Shown: positions 36,075-51,527, counted from the stretch's first letter. The stretch is 64,000 nt of DNA from Epiperipatus broadwayi (GCA_028023455.1 JAQFVV010006312.1:3331835-3395834); one strand, 5' to 3'. Made by a program: numbers and translations. Notes: generated by a model from the sequence alone, not told the origin.

Positions 36075-36175
<101 letters not shown>

Positions 36176-36179
36176 GTAT

Positions 36180-36340
36180 ATAGATCTATATAAATTATAT
36201 GTTCATGTATATTTATTTCAAGTATTTGTATTATGTTGTAGTTCTGAAGAAGATTACTGAGGCAATTGAAACTGTAAAAAAGAGTGATAATTAAAGCACT
36301 ATGAAACAGTGATAAAGTGTACAGATGATTTAATATTATA
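36180..36340 (+). mobile_element. PLE terminal segment, plus-strand copy
   Basis: It matches the minus strand of 27490-27660: TATTATGTTGTAGTTCTGAAGA, GAAAC, ACAGTGATAAAGTG, AGATGATTTAATATTATAT. It keeps CTGAAGA and GAAA with an ACTGT/ACAGT stem III, but the base after U16.1 is G, which would block hammerhead cleavage. Confidence 0.55.
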
Positions 36341-36394
36341 TTAAATTAAAATGTTATTTAGCTGAAAGCAAAAAAGATTTTATACTGCCATCTT

Positions 36395-36560
36395 ATAGCA
36401 TTATTTAAAACAAATCAAAGTTCTAAAAATAATTGTTAAATGTGATATATGAAATTATTAAATATTTTTGATATTTACCCACCTTCTGTTTTATCTCTAA
36501 GAAACTAGGTGATCTGCTGAAAAGATGAATATTTTATATAGGTTGTGCTTGTATTAATTA
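36395..36560. repeat. Third, diverged copy of the 250-bp dispersed repeat
   Basis: GTTCTAAAAATAATTGTTAA, TTTACCCACC, and ATCTCTAAGAAACTAGGTGATCT follow the same order as in 9902-10400. Confidence 0.5.
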
Positions 36561-36690
36561 GTTATATATCTGATTTTAAGGGAAAAAAGAACAAAACTTA
36601 ATAGATAAACTAATAAACAAGCAAACAAATCTATTTTTCAACTTCAATAAAAGCATTAAAAATATACTTTTTATCCTCTTCTTTCAGTAC

Positions 36691-36792
36691 TTAATTAAAA
36701 TTATATATATATATAAAAGAAGGAAAGAAAGGATATAATATTAATTAAAATTATATATATATATAAAAGAAGGAAAGAAAGGAAAAAGTTGG
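36691..36792. repeat. Two-unit tandem duplication, period 50 bp
   Basis: TTAATTAAAATT(AT)n AAAAGAAGGAAAGAAAGG occurs at 36691 and again at 36741, almost identical, so recent. Confidence 0.9.
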
Positions 36793-37590
36793 TAAAAACT
36801 ATATTACGACTTAATTATATACTTTATTTTTTAGATTGTCTAATTTTAACCATAAATTCTTTTATATCTATTTACATTCCATATGAAAATGTTAAGCCTA
36901 AATGAAAAAGAAAAAAAAGTGTGCATAGATAAACTTAATTGACATTTCGTAAACTTTCTGGTTAATATCTTATTGTCTCCTCTGATCGTCCATGAGCATA
37001 CTAGTCACATCAGTTTTGACTCATTTTTTGCCTCTATCTTAAGTGCTACATTCCTATTATGCATCCATTTGATATCAAAACTTGTGTTTGAAATAATTTT
37101 GTTTATTAATAAAAAAAATCTCATCATCTACACTTATAATTAATTTGAGACAGTGCTTTTGAAAATAAGAATTACAATTATAATATATATGTATGTAATA
37201 ATTTTAAATTATAATAAAGATAAAAAATAAATAGTAATATGTAATTTATACAAAAGTACTTTCAATTACTTTAACCAAACTCATATATTATTTGAAATTA
37301 TGCAGAGAAAAAAATATCATTTAATTTTTGAGAAGCTGTACAAATCAATATTAAAAAAGTTATATTTTTGTAGAATCTGTAAACTGAGAATTGTCTTTTT
37401 AGTTTTTCTCTTTTCTGGTGTTAATTTTTGTATAATATTTTTGTGTCATATGAAGTGAATTTAAATTTAACATTAAATAATTTTTCATAATAAAACAAAC
37501 TTAAGCAGAATTAGATTGTTTGTGGTATTTTTTATATGCCTATATATTAATAAGTTAGTAGATAACATATCAATATATATATATATATAT
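36793..37590. other. No gene recognised
   Basis: AT-rich flank of the 409-bp satellite. A short (AT)n (37575-37590) abuts the first unit. Confidence 0.5.
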
Positions 37591-38815
37591 GATAAACAAA
37601 AATGCAAGTTAAAAAACTTGCTAACGCTTGTATTTATGTCCACAGATGGCGTTCTACCAAAAACGCCCATCAAGCGTATGTTTTGTTTACATAAACGTCA
37701 GAGTAGTTAGTATTCACTATCTCTAACTATAATTCCACTTTCAGATCATGATTTCAAGCTATTTGCTATCGTCAGTGAAAGACAGGAATAAAGAAACTAG
37801 ATCTAAATACAAACTCTGAGCATTTATGAAACAATTTCTATTCAGCTTGCAAGCGTGAATTTTTTAGACACGTAATGTCTTCAAACTCAGCATAGCAAAC
37901 CAGATAGCTATATGGGTCTGATCTCAGTTCAGCATCACCACATAGTAGAAGCCTCTGCAATCTATATCATTGCAAGAAAGACCTCAAAGGTACATTTATG
38001 ATAAACAAAAATGCAAGTTAAAAAACTTGCTAACGCTTGTATTTATGTCCACAGATGGCGTTCTACCAAAAACGCCCATCAAGCGTATGTTTTGTTTACA
38101 TAAACGTCAGAGTAGTTAGTATTCACTATCTCTAACTATAATTCCACTTTCAGATCATGATTTCAAGCTATTTGCTATCGTCAGTGAAAGACAGGAATAA
38201 AGAAACTAGATCTAAATACAAACTCTGAGCGTTTATGAAACAATTTCTATTTCAGCTTGCAAGTGTGAATTTTTTAGACACGTAATGTCTTCAAACTCAG
38301 CATAGCAAACCAGATAGCTATATGGGTCTGATCTCAGTTCAGCATCACCACATAGTAGAAGCCTCTGCAATCTATATCATTGCAAGAAAGACCTCAAAGG
38401 TACATTTATGATAAACAAAAATGCAAGTTAAAAAACTTGCTAACGCTTGTATTTATGTCCACAGATGGTGTTCTACCAAAAACGCCCATCAAGCGTATGT
38501 TTTGTTTACATAAACGTCAGAGTAGTTAGTATTCACTATCTCTAACTATAATTCTGCTTTCAGATCATGATTTCAAGCTATTTGCTATCGTCAGTGAAAG
38601 ACAGGAATAAAGAAACTAGATCTAAATACAAACTTTGAGCGTTTATGAAACAATTTCTATTCAGCTTGCAAGCGTGAATTTTTTAGACACGTAATGTCTT
38701 CAAACTCAGCATAGCAAACCAGATAGCTATATGGGTCTGATCTCAGTTCAGCATCACCACATAGTAGAAGCCTCTGCAATCTATATCATTGCAAGAAAGA
38801 CCTCAAAGGTACATT
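37591..38815. repeat. Satellite: three tandem units of 409 bp
   Basis: Units begin GATAAACAAAAATGCAAG at 37591, 38000 and 38410. They are nearly identical (a few substitutions and one inserted base), and each is less AT-rich than the surroundings. Each has two hairpins: GCAAGTT-AAAA-AACTTGC and a GATGGCGTT...AACGCCCATC stem. The array ends in a TATATATAT run on each side. No coding frame spans a unit. I found no match to a known RNA gene. Confidence 0.95.
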
Positions 38816-39304
38816 TATATATATATAAAGTCAAATATTGTGTTTTGCAATATTATATATGTAATTTTTGATTTTGACAACTTAACAGCATAACTACTAA
38901 ATCACTTTTTCACCACTCTTATTTTTGATAGATTGCCAAGAAAATACAAAATCACCAATCTCATTTGCAGTCTCAAACACAAAAACACATGCTCAAACAT
39001 GCATATATAAAAGAAAATAGGTATCAAGTATATTTAAACAAAAATTAAATTAGGTACATATTATGCAAAAATATAATCTTTTTTTTATATGACTTAGAAA
39101 TATAAAAAAATATATTTATAATAAAGATTTTTATCTTTTATAAATGTTAAATTAAGTAGTAATAAACTCTTACATGCTATAATATTTCTAAAATCTGTTA
39201 GAAAGGCTATGCTATATCTGGTATGCAGTTATATTTATTCTTGTCTAAGAACCTTTGCTAGATTTACTACTTTTATATATATCTGAAACCATATACATAT
39301 ATAT
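38816..39304. other. No gene recognised
   Basis: AT-rich spacer between the satellite and the family III LTR. Confidence 0.5.
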
Positions 39305-40010
39305 TGTAACCTTTTGATTGGTTATCCATGGTAAGAACGGTATATAAAATATAAATTATAGCTCCAAAATTTTACATTTATATCTTAGATAACAATAATG
39401 CTATAAACTATGGTATAACAGTAATAAATGACATAATAGACAAAGATTAAAAAGAGAATTCTGCAGTGATTTAATAATCATTGTTAGTTATAAATAATTT
39501 ATATTATAATCTACTATATAATTTTTAATACAATATTTTTCCATTTAAATAAACATTGTTACTTATAAATTTGACTCTAATTTATTTTCGTGCAATGTTC
39601 CTTTAAAAGCTAAAGATCTAAAATTGTAGTTAACAAAAGAAGGAACAATTATCTATCACAAGATAAGAATCTATTTTAAGGTTATTGCAATTGTAATAAT
39701 CTTGTAAACAAAAATATTTATTCTTAAACTTTGTATTTAAATCTAATTAATAATATAAATTAAAAATATAATTGGAACATTGGTTTTCAAGTAATGATTT
39801 AAATTAATTTCATTTGAAAAAACATTTATTGGTTTTAATATTTCAAATAGAAACAGAAAAACATTTTGTTTAAAAGTTATAATAGTTGATTTGGGAGATT
39901 GGCCAGTGAGAATTAAGTAAATAGTTTTCTAATATCATTTTATGCTCTGTTTTTTTTTAAAAAAAAACACAGCAGATAATCTGGAAGGTAATATTACATT
40001 GTTAAAGGGG
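39305..40010 (+). repeat. Family III 5' LTR
   Basis: Starts TGTAACCTTTTGATT. Homology to the other copy runs to about 39990. The end is probably the ATTACA at 39997-40002 or just before the primer site at 40018. Confidence 0.65.
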
Positions 40011-40017
40011 GGTTTTA

Positions 40018-40035
40018 TGGCACTCAACTGTGTGG
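40018..40035 (+). promoter_or_regulatory. Primer-binding site of family III, tRNA-Lys type (diverged)
   Basis: TGGCACTCAACTGTGTGG is close to TGGCGCCCAACGTGGGG, with two substitutions and one insertion. Confidence 0.5.
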
Positions 40036-40660
40036 TGTGATTATCATCTAATAAGCACTTCTGCAGAATTAATTGTTATATTAAATGATTATATAAATAT
40101 TGTTTTATAATATCAAGCACTTAGAACAAGAAAAAAATAATATACGTTTTAGTTGTGAAAATTTTAGCATAAAGCCCACATTTGTAAAAGGATATACATT
40201 AATTATTTATAGTAGGGTGATATATGTTGTTGATCTATAATAGTAAATAATTAAAATCCTATAAAAAATTAAAATTATTCAATCTACAATTAAAAGCAAA
40301 ATACGTGACACTTATGCTCTTATGATTAAAATATGTGGATAGATAATGATGAAAGTATTCTGATTAATCAATTTCAATATTTATTGTGCTATAACCAGTG
40401 TGATTATGACTCGATGGATAAGAAAATAATAATATTAGAAGAGTTTAAATGGCAACATGGGAAATTAGTAGATTAAAATCTAGAAATGGTATTTATTGGT
40501 TGTGGGGGAATGGTCAGAAATACGTGTCTAGTTTTGTAATGAAGAAATATTGTTAATGATAATATAACAATTATATATTTTAGTTAAGTATTGAAAAAGA
40601 ATATTGAGTCAATAGCAAAATGAGTGATACCAAATAGGAAGAATTCTAAGTTTTAAGAGC

Positions 40661-41116
40661 TTGGAGAGCAATTTTGATATGAAGGTGTTAATAGAATTTA
40701 TGAACCAAAAATTTGATAATATGAAAGATGAAGTGAATAGAAAATCAAATGAAATAAATAAAAAATTAGATGAAAAATCAGATGAAATGAATAAAATATT
40801 AGATGATAATAAAGAAGAAATAAGAGAAGATAACTTAAAATTTAGAGTAGATTTGAACAAAAAATTAGATGATAATAAAGAGGATATGAATAAAAAGTTA
40901 GATGATAATTTTGTTGAAATGAAAAATAATTTGGTTGATGTTAGAAGTAACTTGGAAAATAAGAAAAGTATTTTTGATGCTAGATTTGATAATAATGGAA
41001 AGGTCTTAAAAGCATTAAGAGAGGATATGGATTTTAAAATGGAATTATTGAATGTGAAAAATGTTGAAATGATAGATGATAAAATTCATGAGTACTATGA
41101 ATTAACTCAAAAATAA
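40661..41116 (+). CDS. Gag-like coiled-coil ORF of family III (151 aa, originally longer)
   Basis: Long helical protein with internal repeats of the form N-K-K-L-D-D-N-K-E-(E/D) (residues 25-85) and heptad-spaced I, L, M. It is Lys/Glu/Asp/Asn-rich with no cysteine. The same frame continues after the stop as LKIHNDVLDSNCKRARED and NIRINELSQMLTHNKEDNKE, and coiled-coil character persists in broken frames to about 41575. The intact ancestor was therefore probably about 300 residues. I chose the ATG (MESNFDMKVLIEFMNQKFDN) because upstream sequence in frame lacks coding character. It sits about 630 bp after the primer site. By position it is the element's first (Gag-like) product. Function beyond self-association is not evident. 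Confidence 0.5.
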   Translation: MESNFDMKVLIEFMNQKFDNMKDEVNRKSNEINKKLDEKSDEMNKILDDNKEEIREDNLKFRVDLNKKLDDNKEDMNKKLDDNFVEMKNNLVDVRSNLENKKSIFDARFDNNGKVLKALREDMDFKMELLNVKNVEMIDDKIHEYYELTQK

Positions 41117-41703
41117 TTAAAAATACATAATGATGTTTTAGATAGCAATTGTAAAAGAGCAAGAGAGGATATAAATATTAGAATTAATGAATTAAGTCAA
41201 ATGTTGACCCATAATAAAGAAGATAATAAAGAGAGGTTTTGTCAATTACAAAAAAAAAATAAAGATTTCCAATGATCAATTGGAAGATAAATGAAAATTT
41301 CTAAGGATCAGCTAGAAGAAAAGATAAAAGTTTTTAGTGATAAAATATGGAGTTATATCATTCATCTTGATTTTCAAATACAGAATATTAGAAAAAAATA
41401 TTAATATAAGTGGGAAAAATAATGTAATTGTGGTAAATTTAAAGAAGAAATTAAGCAAGAAATGTTCAAAGATATGAGAGTTGTAAAAGGGAAAATCATA
41501 GATAGCCATAAATTTGAATCTAGGGTAGATGAACATTTAAAAGAGATGCTGAAAAAACCTATAAACCTACTACAATGGTGAAAATCTCGGAGATTAAGAA
41601 TAATCTCTGAATAGAAGGGAAATTAGTAGGTGAAAAAAAAAGTAATTTCGAATAAGATAGAGTCCTTAAATTCATTGATAAGAGAAAGGAAAGATTAAAT
41701 AAT

Positions 41704-42138
41704 ATGATTTTTTGTAAAGTGAAACATAGGATGAAAATGAATATAGGCAGTTTGTTTGTTTGTGAAGAGGAAATCTTAAGAATTTCAAAAATAAAATGTA
41801 AAATGAAAAATATTCTACATCAAAATAATATATATGATCAATATCTACTTAATCAGAGACTGATTAAGAATGATAAAATAAAGTGCAAATTGAATCCTAT
41901 TGTCAGTCTAGTCTCATTATTTGATTTAGAGGATGGTGAAGCAATTGTAATAATGAATAATAAAATTCATTGTAAAATGAAAATGAGTACTGAAAGGCTG
42001 AATTTATATGATTTCTCTAGTTTTAAACAAAAACATAATAATAATGGAAAGAGAAATTATTTTCAGGGAAAAATTCACTGTAAATTGAAGACTAGCCATG
42101 ATGAACTGATTTTATATAATTTATTAGAAAGTTTATAA
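41704..42138 (+). CDS. Repetitive Cys/Lys ORF in the family III interior (144 aa)
   Basis: The protein has five copies of a C-K-(V/M/L)-(K/N) motif, four of them as K-I-x-C-K-(M/L), with cysteines at residues 4, 32, 61, 90 and 126 (spacing 28, 29, 29, 36). Each motif is followed by a variable stretch ending in hydrophobic and acidic residues. The units are diverged at DNA level, yet the frame is open throughout, which is unusual among the broken frames around it. It lies between the Gag-like ORF and the 3' LTR. I know no family with this pattern. Selection on a basic nucleic-acid-binding repeat protein, or a tandem-duplicated DNA segment with a lucky frame, are both possible. Confidence 0.35.
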   Translation: MIFCKVKHRMKMNIGSLFVCEEEILRISKIKCKMKNILHQNNIYDQYLLNQRLIKNDKIKCKLNPIVSLVSLFDLEDGEAIVIMNNKIHCKMKMSTERLNLYDFSSFKQKHNNNGKRNYFQGKIHCKLKTSHDELILYNLLESL

Positions 42139-42627
42139 AAAGTTATTTTGTCATAAAGTTAGATATAAAATAAAATTTGTTATGAAATAGGTGAACACCT
42201 TTAGTTTTTCTAATATTTATCAAGAAGTATTAATAGAAGAGGTAATGATTTGAGGCAAAATGAAATCTATTTTTCAGAGAAAATGTTCAATTAAATCAAT
42301 ATAATTACCAGAAGAGATTTTTTTTGATAAAAGAATTAAAGCCAGTATTAAGAGGAATTTATAAAGCATATTATAATTTAATTATCTATTTGTATTATTA
42401 AGGAGTTTGATCCCATTAGTTAATAAATGTTATTAAACTATAATTGTATAATTGATAAAAGTAATGCAATAAAAATAGTACTTAAAATAGGAGATAAACT
42501 GGGTGTTTTCTTATGATGCAGTAGTCAAAAATTTTATTGTTTTCTTATTTTCTAATCTAATTACTATTAAATAGAGATTGAGAAAAGATAATAAATTTAA
42601 AATTTTGTCTCTCATGCAGGGAAGTAT
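42139..42627 (+). other. Family III interior, 3' part; noncoding
   Basis: No ORF. It ends with CTCATGCAGGGAAGTAT, whose purine run is the likely plus-strand primer for the 3' LTR at 42628. Confidence 0.45.
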
Positions 42628-42806
42628 TGTAACCGTTTGATCAGTTATACATGGTAAGAATGGTATATAAAATGTAAATTATAGGTTCAAAATTTTAAAT
42701 TTATAACTTAGATAATAGTAATGGTATAAACTTGGGTATAGCAGTAATAAATGACTTAATACATAATGAATAAAAAGAGAATTCTGTAAAGATTTAATAA
42801 TCATTG

Positions 42807-43115
42807 ATAGAGGCTAATCATGAATTCGAACCTGCATATGCTAAGATAATTACAACTGAAAGAAATGACATCAAAAGGAAGGTGAAAGAAGCATGGTATA
42901 TATCAAGAGATTTAAAAGCAATAAACAGGAGAGACACATGCTTTTCCATTTCAAAGAGATGGACAATATAAATTAGCTTGCATAGATTTGCATAAATTAC
43001 TACGTTAAAAGGCTATGAATATGAGTGAAAGCTCTGAAAGCGCTTAGCCTTAAGAAATATTAATATAATCGTTGAATATTAATTTCACTATATACGTTAA
43101 GCGTATTTAATATTA
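42807..43115 (+). mobile_element. 5'-truncated PLE insertion in the family III LTR (309 bp)
   Basis: Flanked by CATTG on both sides (42802-42806 and 43116-43120). The open plus-strand start reads EANHEFEPAYAKIITTERND, KRKVKEAWYISRDLKAINRR and FSISKRW, then stops. The pattern A-x-I-(I/L)-x-x-E-x-x-x-x-(K/R)-(K/R)-V-K-E-A-x-x-I and the following (L/I)-N-R match the extreme C-terminus of PLE proteins after GIY-YIG. The rest is a 3' tail with GAAAGCTCTGAAAGCGCTT. This family differs from the PLE at 33-36 kb. Confidence 0.65.
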
Positions 43116-43237
43116 CATTGTTAGTTATAAATAATTTATATTATAATCTACTATATAATTTTAATATAATATTTGTCCATTCAAATAAACATCATTACTT
43201 ATAAATTTGACTTTAATTTATTTTTATGCAATGTTCC

Positions 43238-43856
43238 TGTAGTGCTTGTAAAAATGGCAGACATTTTTGTGCACTCCAGAAAAAACTAAGATTTATTCGA
43301 GCTGTTGCTTTTAGATCACGTGCTGATAATGGAGGAGGTTAATTAACATAATGATGGATGATAATTCCAAGAGATATTTGCTGATTGCAAATATCTCTGG
43401 ATAAAAGATGTTACCTGATTGGACAAGGATTAATTGCTACAGTTATCAGCAAGCAATAAAAGACGATGTAACAACTATGCAGAAAAAAGCAGTATTCAGT
43501 AGCAGTTTGAGTAGACGTCTGTTTAACACCAGCAGAGATATCTCATGTTAGTGCCTGCGGTTAATGACCAGTGCCCAGTGGAAATGTAGTTCATGGGTAT
43601 AGCTGAAGGAGACTGCAGCAGAGATATTCAGAGTTGCAGAGTAAAGCATTTGTTGCAGAGCAGAGCATTAGTTGCAGAGTAGAAGCATTCATTGCAGAGC
43701 AGAGCATTAGTTGCAGAGTAGAAGCATTCATTGCAGAGCAAGGCATTCGTTGCAGAATAGACCATTCATTGGAGAACATTAGCGAATGTTATTGGATAGC
43801 CGCACAGTCAGACTTGTGGATATAACATTGGCACAGTCGTAAGTGCAGATATAATA
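43238..43856 (+). mobile_element. Solo-LTR-like insertion in the family III LTR (619 bp)
   Basis: It is bounded by perfect GTTCC duplications (43233-43237 and 43857-43861). The uninterrupted LTR at 39595-39605 has this site once. It begins TGTAGTGCTTG and ends ATATAATA, is less AT-rich than the host, has a GCAATAAAAGACG promoter-like box near 43450, and no primer site or ORF. The absence of a terminal CA leaves open that it is some other 5-bp-duplicating element. Confidence 0.65.
43636..43770. repeat. Minisatellite: seven 19-20-bp units, alternating in pairs
   Basis: Units GCAGAGTAGAAGCATTCATT and GCAGAGCAGAGCATTAGTT alternate, so the higher-order period is 39 bp. Lies inside the solo-LTR-like insertion. 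Peptides read across it on both strands are just translations of the repeat. Confidence 0.95.
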
Positions 43857-44260
43857 GTTCCTTTAAATGCAAACATCTAAAATTGCAGTTAATAAAATAA
43901 TGAACAATTATCTACCACAAGATAGGAATTTATTTTAAAATTATTGTAACTGTAATATCTTGTAAACAAAAATATTTTTTCTTAAACTTTGTATTTAAAT
44001 CCAATTAATAATATAATATATCAAAAATATAATTGGAATTGGAACTTCAGTTTTCAAGTAATGATTTAAATTAATTTTGTTTGTAAAACATTTATTTATT
44101 TTAATATTTCAAATAGAAACAAAAACATTTTGTTTAAAAGTTATGATAGTTGATTTAGGATATTGGCCAATGAGAGTTAAGTAAATAGTTTTCTGACATC
44201 AATTTACCCTGGGGTTTTTAAGAAAAAAAACACAGCAGATAGTCTGGGAGGGAAGTTTCA

Positions 44261-48174
<3,914 letters not shown>

Positions 48175-48339
48175 AATTTGCTTGGTGATCTAACAAAGGC
48201 AATTGCTGTAAAAACAAATAATTTAATATTATGAAGTAATCTAAAGTTAAGTGACACCCATAGATTATATTATTTATAATTGACTTTCAGCTAAAACTAT
48301 GCAATTTGTTCTACTTATATAAAGTTAATATAAACTGCA

Positions 48340-48343
<4 letters not shown>

Positions 48344-48387
<44 letters not shown>
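48344..48387. repeat. (AT)n microsatellite
   Basis: Ends at TGTAACCGTTAATCTGCTAG, which resembles the start of an LTR (TGTAACC, as in family III), though no partner repeat was found. Confidence 0.9.
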
Positions 48388-48390
<3 letters not shown>

Positions 48391-50330
48391 ACCGTTAATC
48401 TGCTAGCCGACCAGGTACAAGATAGTGTACTTTGTGGAATGGTATAAAATTATGAAACTAATACATCATCTATGTGATTTCTAATACAGATGCTAGTCTA
48501 GGTAAAGCTTTGCAATTAAAAAATGAATACTTGGGTTCTTTTATAATTTAGTATATCATTGAGACTCTTATTGTTTTGACGAATATAAATTTAAAATTGT
48601 TAAGTAAAGATATTTGATCGTGAAATTATTTGATAAATCTGTTTATAAGCTTAATAATTAATTTGTACTTTAGATTAGAATCAACTACGCAAAGCCACAA
48701 TGATGGAAAAAGGTAAATGGGATTTTATTGTACCCTGCCAATCATATACAACCAAAGACGAAAAGCATCTTAATGTTTTCTCAAAAAATATTTATAAACT
48801 CTTTCTATCATGTAGACAATAATATGTACTTAAATGTATGCTCTTCACTGTATGCTATATCCAAAGTTTATTATTTCTGATGTTATGAATGACACATAGC
48901 AACGGCACAGTAAGTTTAACTATAAATCAATCTTTATTTACAAACTTTATGAACAATAAATAGTTTATTTCAATATTTAAATAAAACATAACCAAACAAA
49001 TAAAATAAATAAATGATACTTCAATAGACTTTCTTCAGTACATTTTGTAGGTATAGTTTTAACAAAACCTAATCATACCTTATTTCACTCTACTATAATG
49101 AACATTGAGACAATTATTAAATTCAGCATCAACCTCTGAAAAAAAACTAAACATCATTTCCAGATTCAATATATCCCTTCCATAAACTTATAATCATATA
49201 ATAAATAATATGATGTCTGTATGATTTCACTATCATGTAATAATTAATTAAAATGAAAATGTAAACTTACACTCCGGTAGATAATAATCAACTAACAGTT
49301 AATTATTATGAAGTACTTGAATAGAATGTCCTGTTACCATTTATTAATCTAAACAATAAAATTATGCTTACAAATGAAGAAGATGATTTAGCAGATTAAC
49401 TAAATACTTTGCCCAACTTATATCTGTGAAGCAAACATATTCCTGTGGATGTATTCATCTACACATAGGAATTAAATAATACTAAACGTTTTGCGTATTT
49501 AAACATTATCATAAAGTCACACGTATAATCACAAAATTCCGCGGATTAACCACCAGCGCAGGAATATGTGTAAAATACAACATGGCAATTAAATAATCTG
49601 CGGATTAACCACCAGCACAGATTAAAGCCCTTTAATATTCTAAAAAACAAACATTATAATTTACTTCACAGTAAAGTGCAAAATCATCATCCTCAATTCT
49701 TCTGACTATTCAGAATATGCTAACACTTTAGCAAATGTGGGTTCTTGCTTAGTAAAATATTACAACAATCAGGACAGTTAATGTACTACTTATATTGCTT
49801 AAAATAAACCTGTGTAATATAATGTAAATAATATTGGAATGGGAATATAAATCTGGAAAGACTCACAATATCTCACAAAGATTAATACGTCTCATAAATT
49901 CATTATATCTTGTTCTAGCTTTTTCCGCTAGCGCTATTCTTTGAATAAATATGTTATTCAACCTTTATTAATTTGAATCTAACAAATATAAATTATGAAC
50001 TTCATATGCGAGTTCATATAACGATAAAATTTAAATAAATGTATAATTCATTAATTATATAACATTTAACGGTGTGTGTGTGATAAAACTAAATGTAAAG
50101 CATTTATAGTTCAACACGTGAATTTTTAACAGATGTATATCACTAATTGGATTGTATAGTATTTATAATTCCTGATGGGATCCGTTGAATCCATGTACAA
50201 TGTGTAGAATAACTATTATATAAGGCAATAGCTATAGCTGTAGTTAAATTCCATCCATGCACTTATATCCATTTGACTAGTTATTAAGACAATATTAGAT
50301 TAACGATTGCGTGGCTTTCCAAACACGAAA
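48388..50330. other. No gene recognised; short direct repeats
   Basis: Two GCGGATTAACCACCAGCRCAG copies lie at about 49541-49566 and 49601-49621, about 55-60 bp apart. The segment is interrupted at its right side by the foldback element. Confidence 0.45.
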
Positions 50331-50338
50331 CAATTCTA

Positions 50339-51527
50339 GGTAATCCTGACGTTTAGCGCCCCGAACAATTCTCCCTCTATTTTTAAAAAAATTAACTATT
50401 TTTTCACTATGTAACTATATCCAAGTGTAAATGCTAATAAAAAAAGATTAAAAAAAATACTTACATTTACATGCGTATTTTTCACGTATAGCGGTCTTTG
50501 CTGTATATAGAACTGTAAATAAATGACGTATATTAACTGTAAATGTTTTTCCGTAAAGAAGAATAAATAACAAGAAAACAAACTTACATTTTTAGGAGTA
50601 ATTGGAAGCCACACAAGCGAGGAAATGCACGAAAAGGTCGTCGCGTGCGTGCAGATTTCTGAAAGAAAATTCCTGCAGGTAGGATGAGAACAAAGGTGTG
50701 CTCATCCCAAATTGGTATTTTAGCTTATGCTATGCGACAGAGTGGACATAGGCATAATTCCACGCGGTCAAGCAAAAGTAGTTCAGAATTTGTCACGTGT
50801 CACAAATGACCAAAGTACAGTAGTTCATAATTTTTATAGCAACTTTGCGTGAGACTAAATAGAGCCTAAAAAATTAAGTTTTGTTACATCCATTTTATTT
50901 ATTCATCTTCATGTAAAAAAGACATTTATAGTTACATATACTCTGCAATTACATAAAGAATAATAAATAACCAAAAAAATAATTACTTTTTTTAGGCTGT
51001 ATTTAGACTCACGCAATTTGGTCACGCGTCATTTGTGACACGAGACAAATTCTGAACTACTTTTGCTTGACCGCGTGGAATTATGCCTATGTCCACTCTG
51101 TCGCATAGCATAAGCTAAAATACCAATTTGGGATGAGCACACCTTTGTTCTCATCCTACCTGCAGGAATTTTCTTTCAGAAATCTGCACGCACGCGACGA
51201 CCTTTTCGTGCATTTCCTCGCTTGTGTGGCTTTTCGTGCATTTCCTCGCTTGTGTGGCTTCCAATTACTCCTAAAAATGTAAGTTTGTTTTCTTGTTATT
51301 TATTCTTCTTTACGGAAAAACATTTACAGTTAATATACGTCATTTATTTACAGTTCTATATACAGCAAAGACCGCTATACGTGAAAAATACGCATGTAAA
51401 TGTAAGTATTTTTTTTAATCTTTTTTTATTAGCATTTACACTTGGATATAGTTACATAGTGAAAAAATAGTTAATTTTTTTAAAAATAGAGGGAGAATTG
51501 TTCGGGGCGCTAAACGTCAGGATTACC
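50339..51527. mobile_element. Foldback DNA transposon with about 530-bp terminal inverted repeats
   Basis: The element starts GGTAATCCTGACG and ends with the exact complement. It is flanked by a perfect 8-bp duplication CAATTCTA (50331-50338 and 51528-51535). The arms (about 50339-50875 and 50992-51527) are nearly identical reverse complements. The right arm has a small extra duplication (TTTTCGTGCATTTCCTCGC near 51230) and a few indels near the inner end. The loop of about 115 bp is AT-rich. The 8-bp duplication suggests the hAT superfamily, but the termini are not classic hAT (CAG/CAGGG). No transposase. The same 72-codon frame is open in both arms because the arms are copies. Confidence 0.9.

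Larger units (their letters stand above)
39305..44260 (+). mobile_element. Non-autonomous LTR retrotransposon, family III, with nested insertions
   Basis: Direct repeats at 39305 to about 40010 and 42628 to about 44260 flank a 2.6-kb interior. The interior starts with a diverged lysine-type primer site and ends with a purine run (GCAGGGAAGTA) right before the 3' LTR. It carries a coiled-coil Gag-like ORF and a second repetitive ORF, but no readable polymerase genes. The 3' LTR is lengthened by two insertions, each with a 5-bp target duplication. Structure parallels family II, but the LTR sequence is different. Confidence 0.7.
42628..44260 (+). repeat. Family III 3' LTR interrupted by two insertions
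   Basis: LTR segments at 42628-42806, 43121-43237 and 43862-44260 align consecutively with 39305-40000. The two gaps are filled by the insertions listed next. The right edge is set where similarity fades, near CAGCAGATARTCTGG. Confidence 0.75.

Noticed and set aside
43636-43770. CRISPR-like array
   Set aside because: Units are contiguous without unique spacers, and the DNA is eukaryotic.
43591-43825. Repeat peptides on both strands
   Set aside because: They are translations of the 19/20-bp minisatellite.
50396-51470. Identical 72-residue proteins read from both arms of the foldback element
   Set aside because: The arms are inverted copies, so identical frames are expected. No known domain, and low-complexity hydrophobic content.
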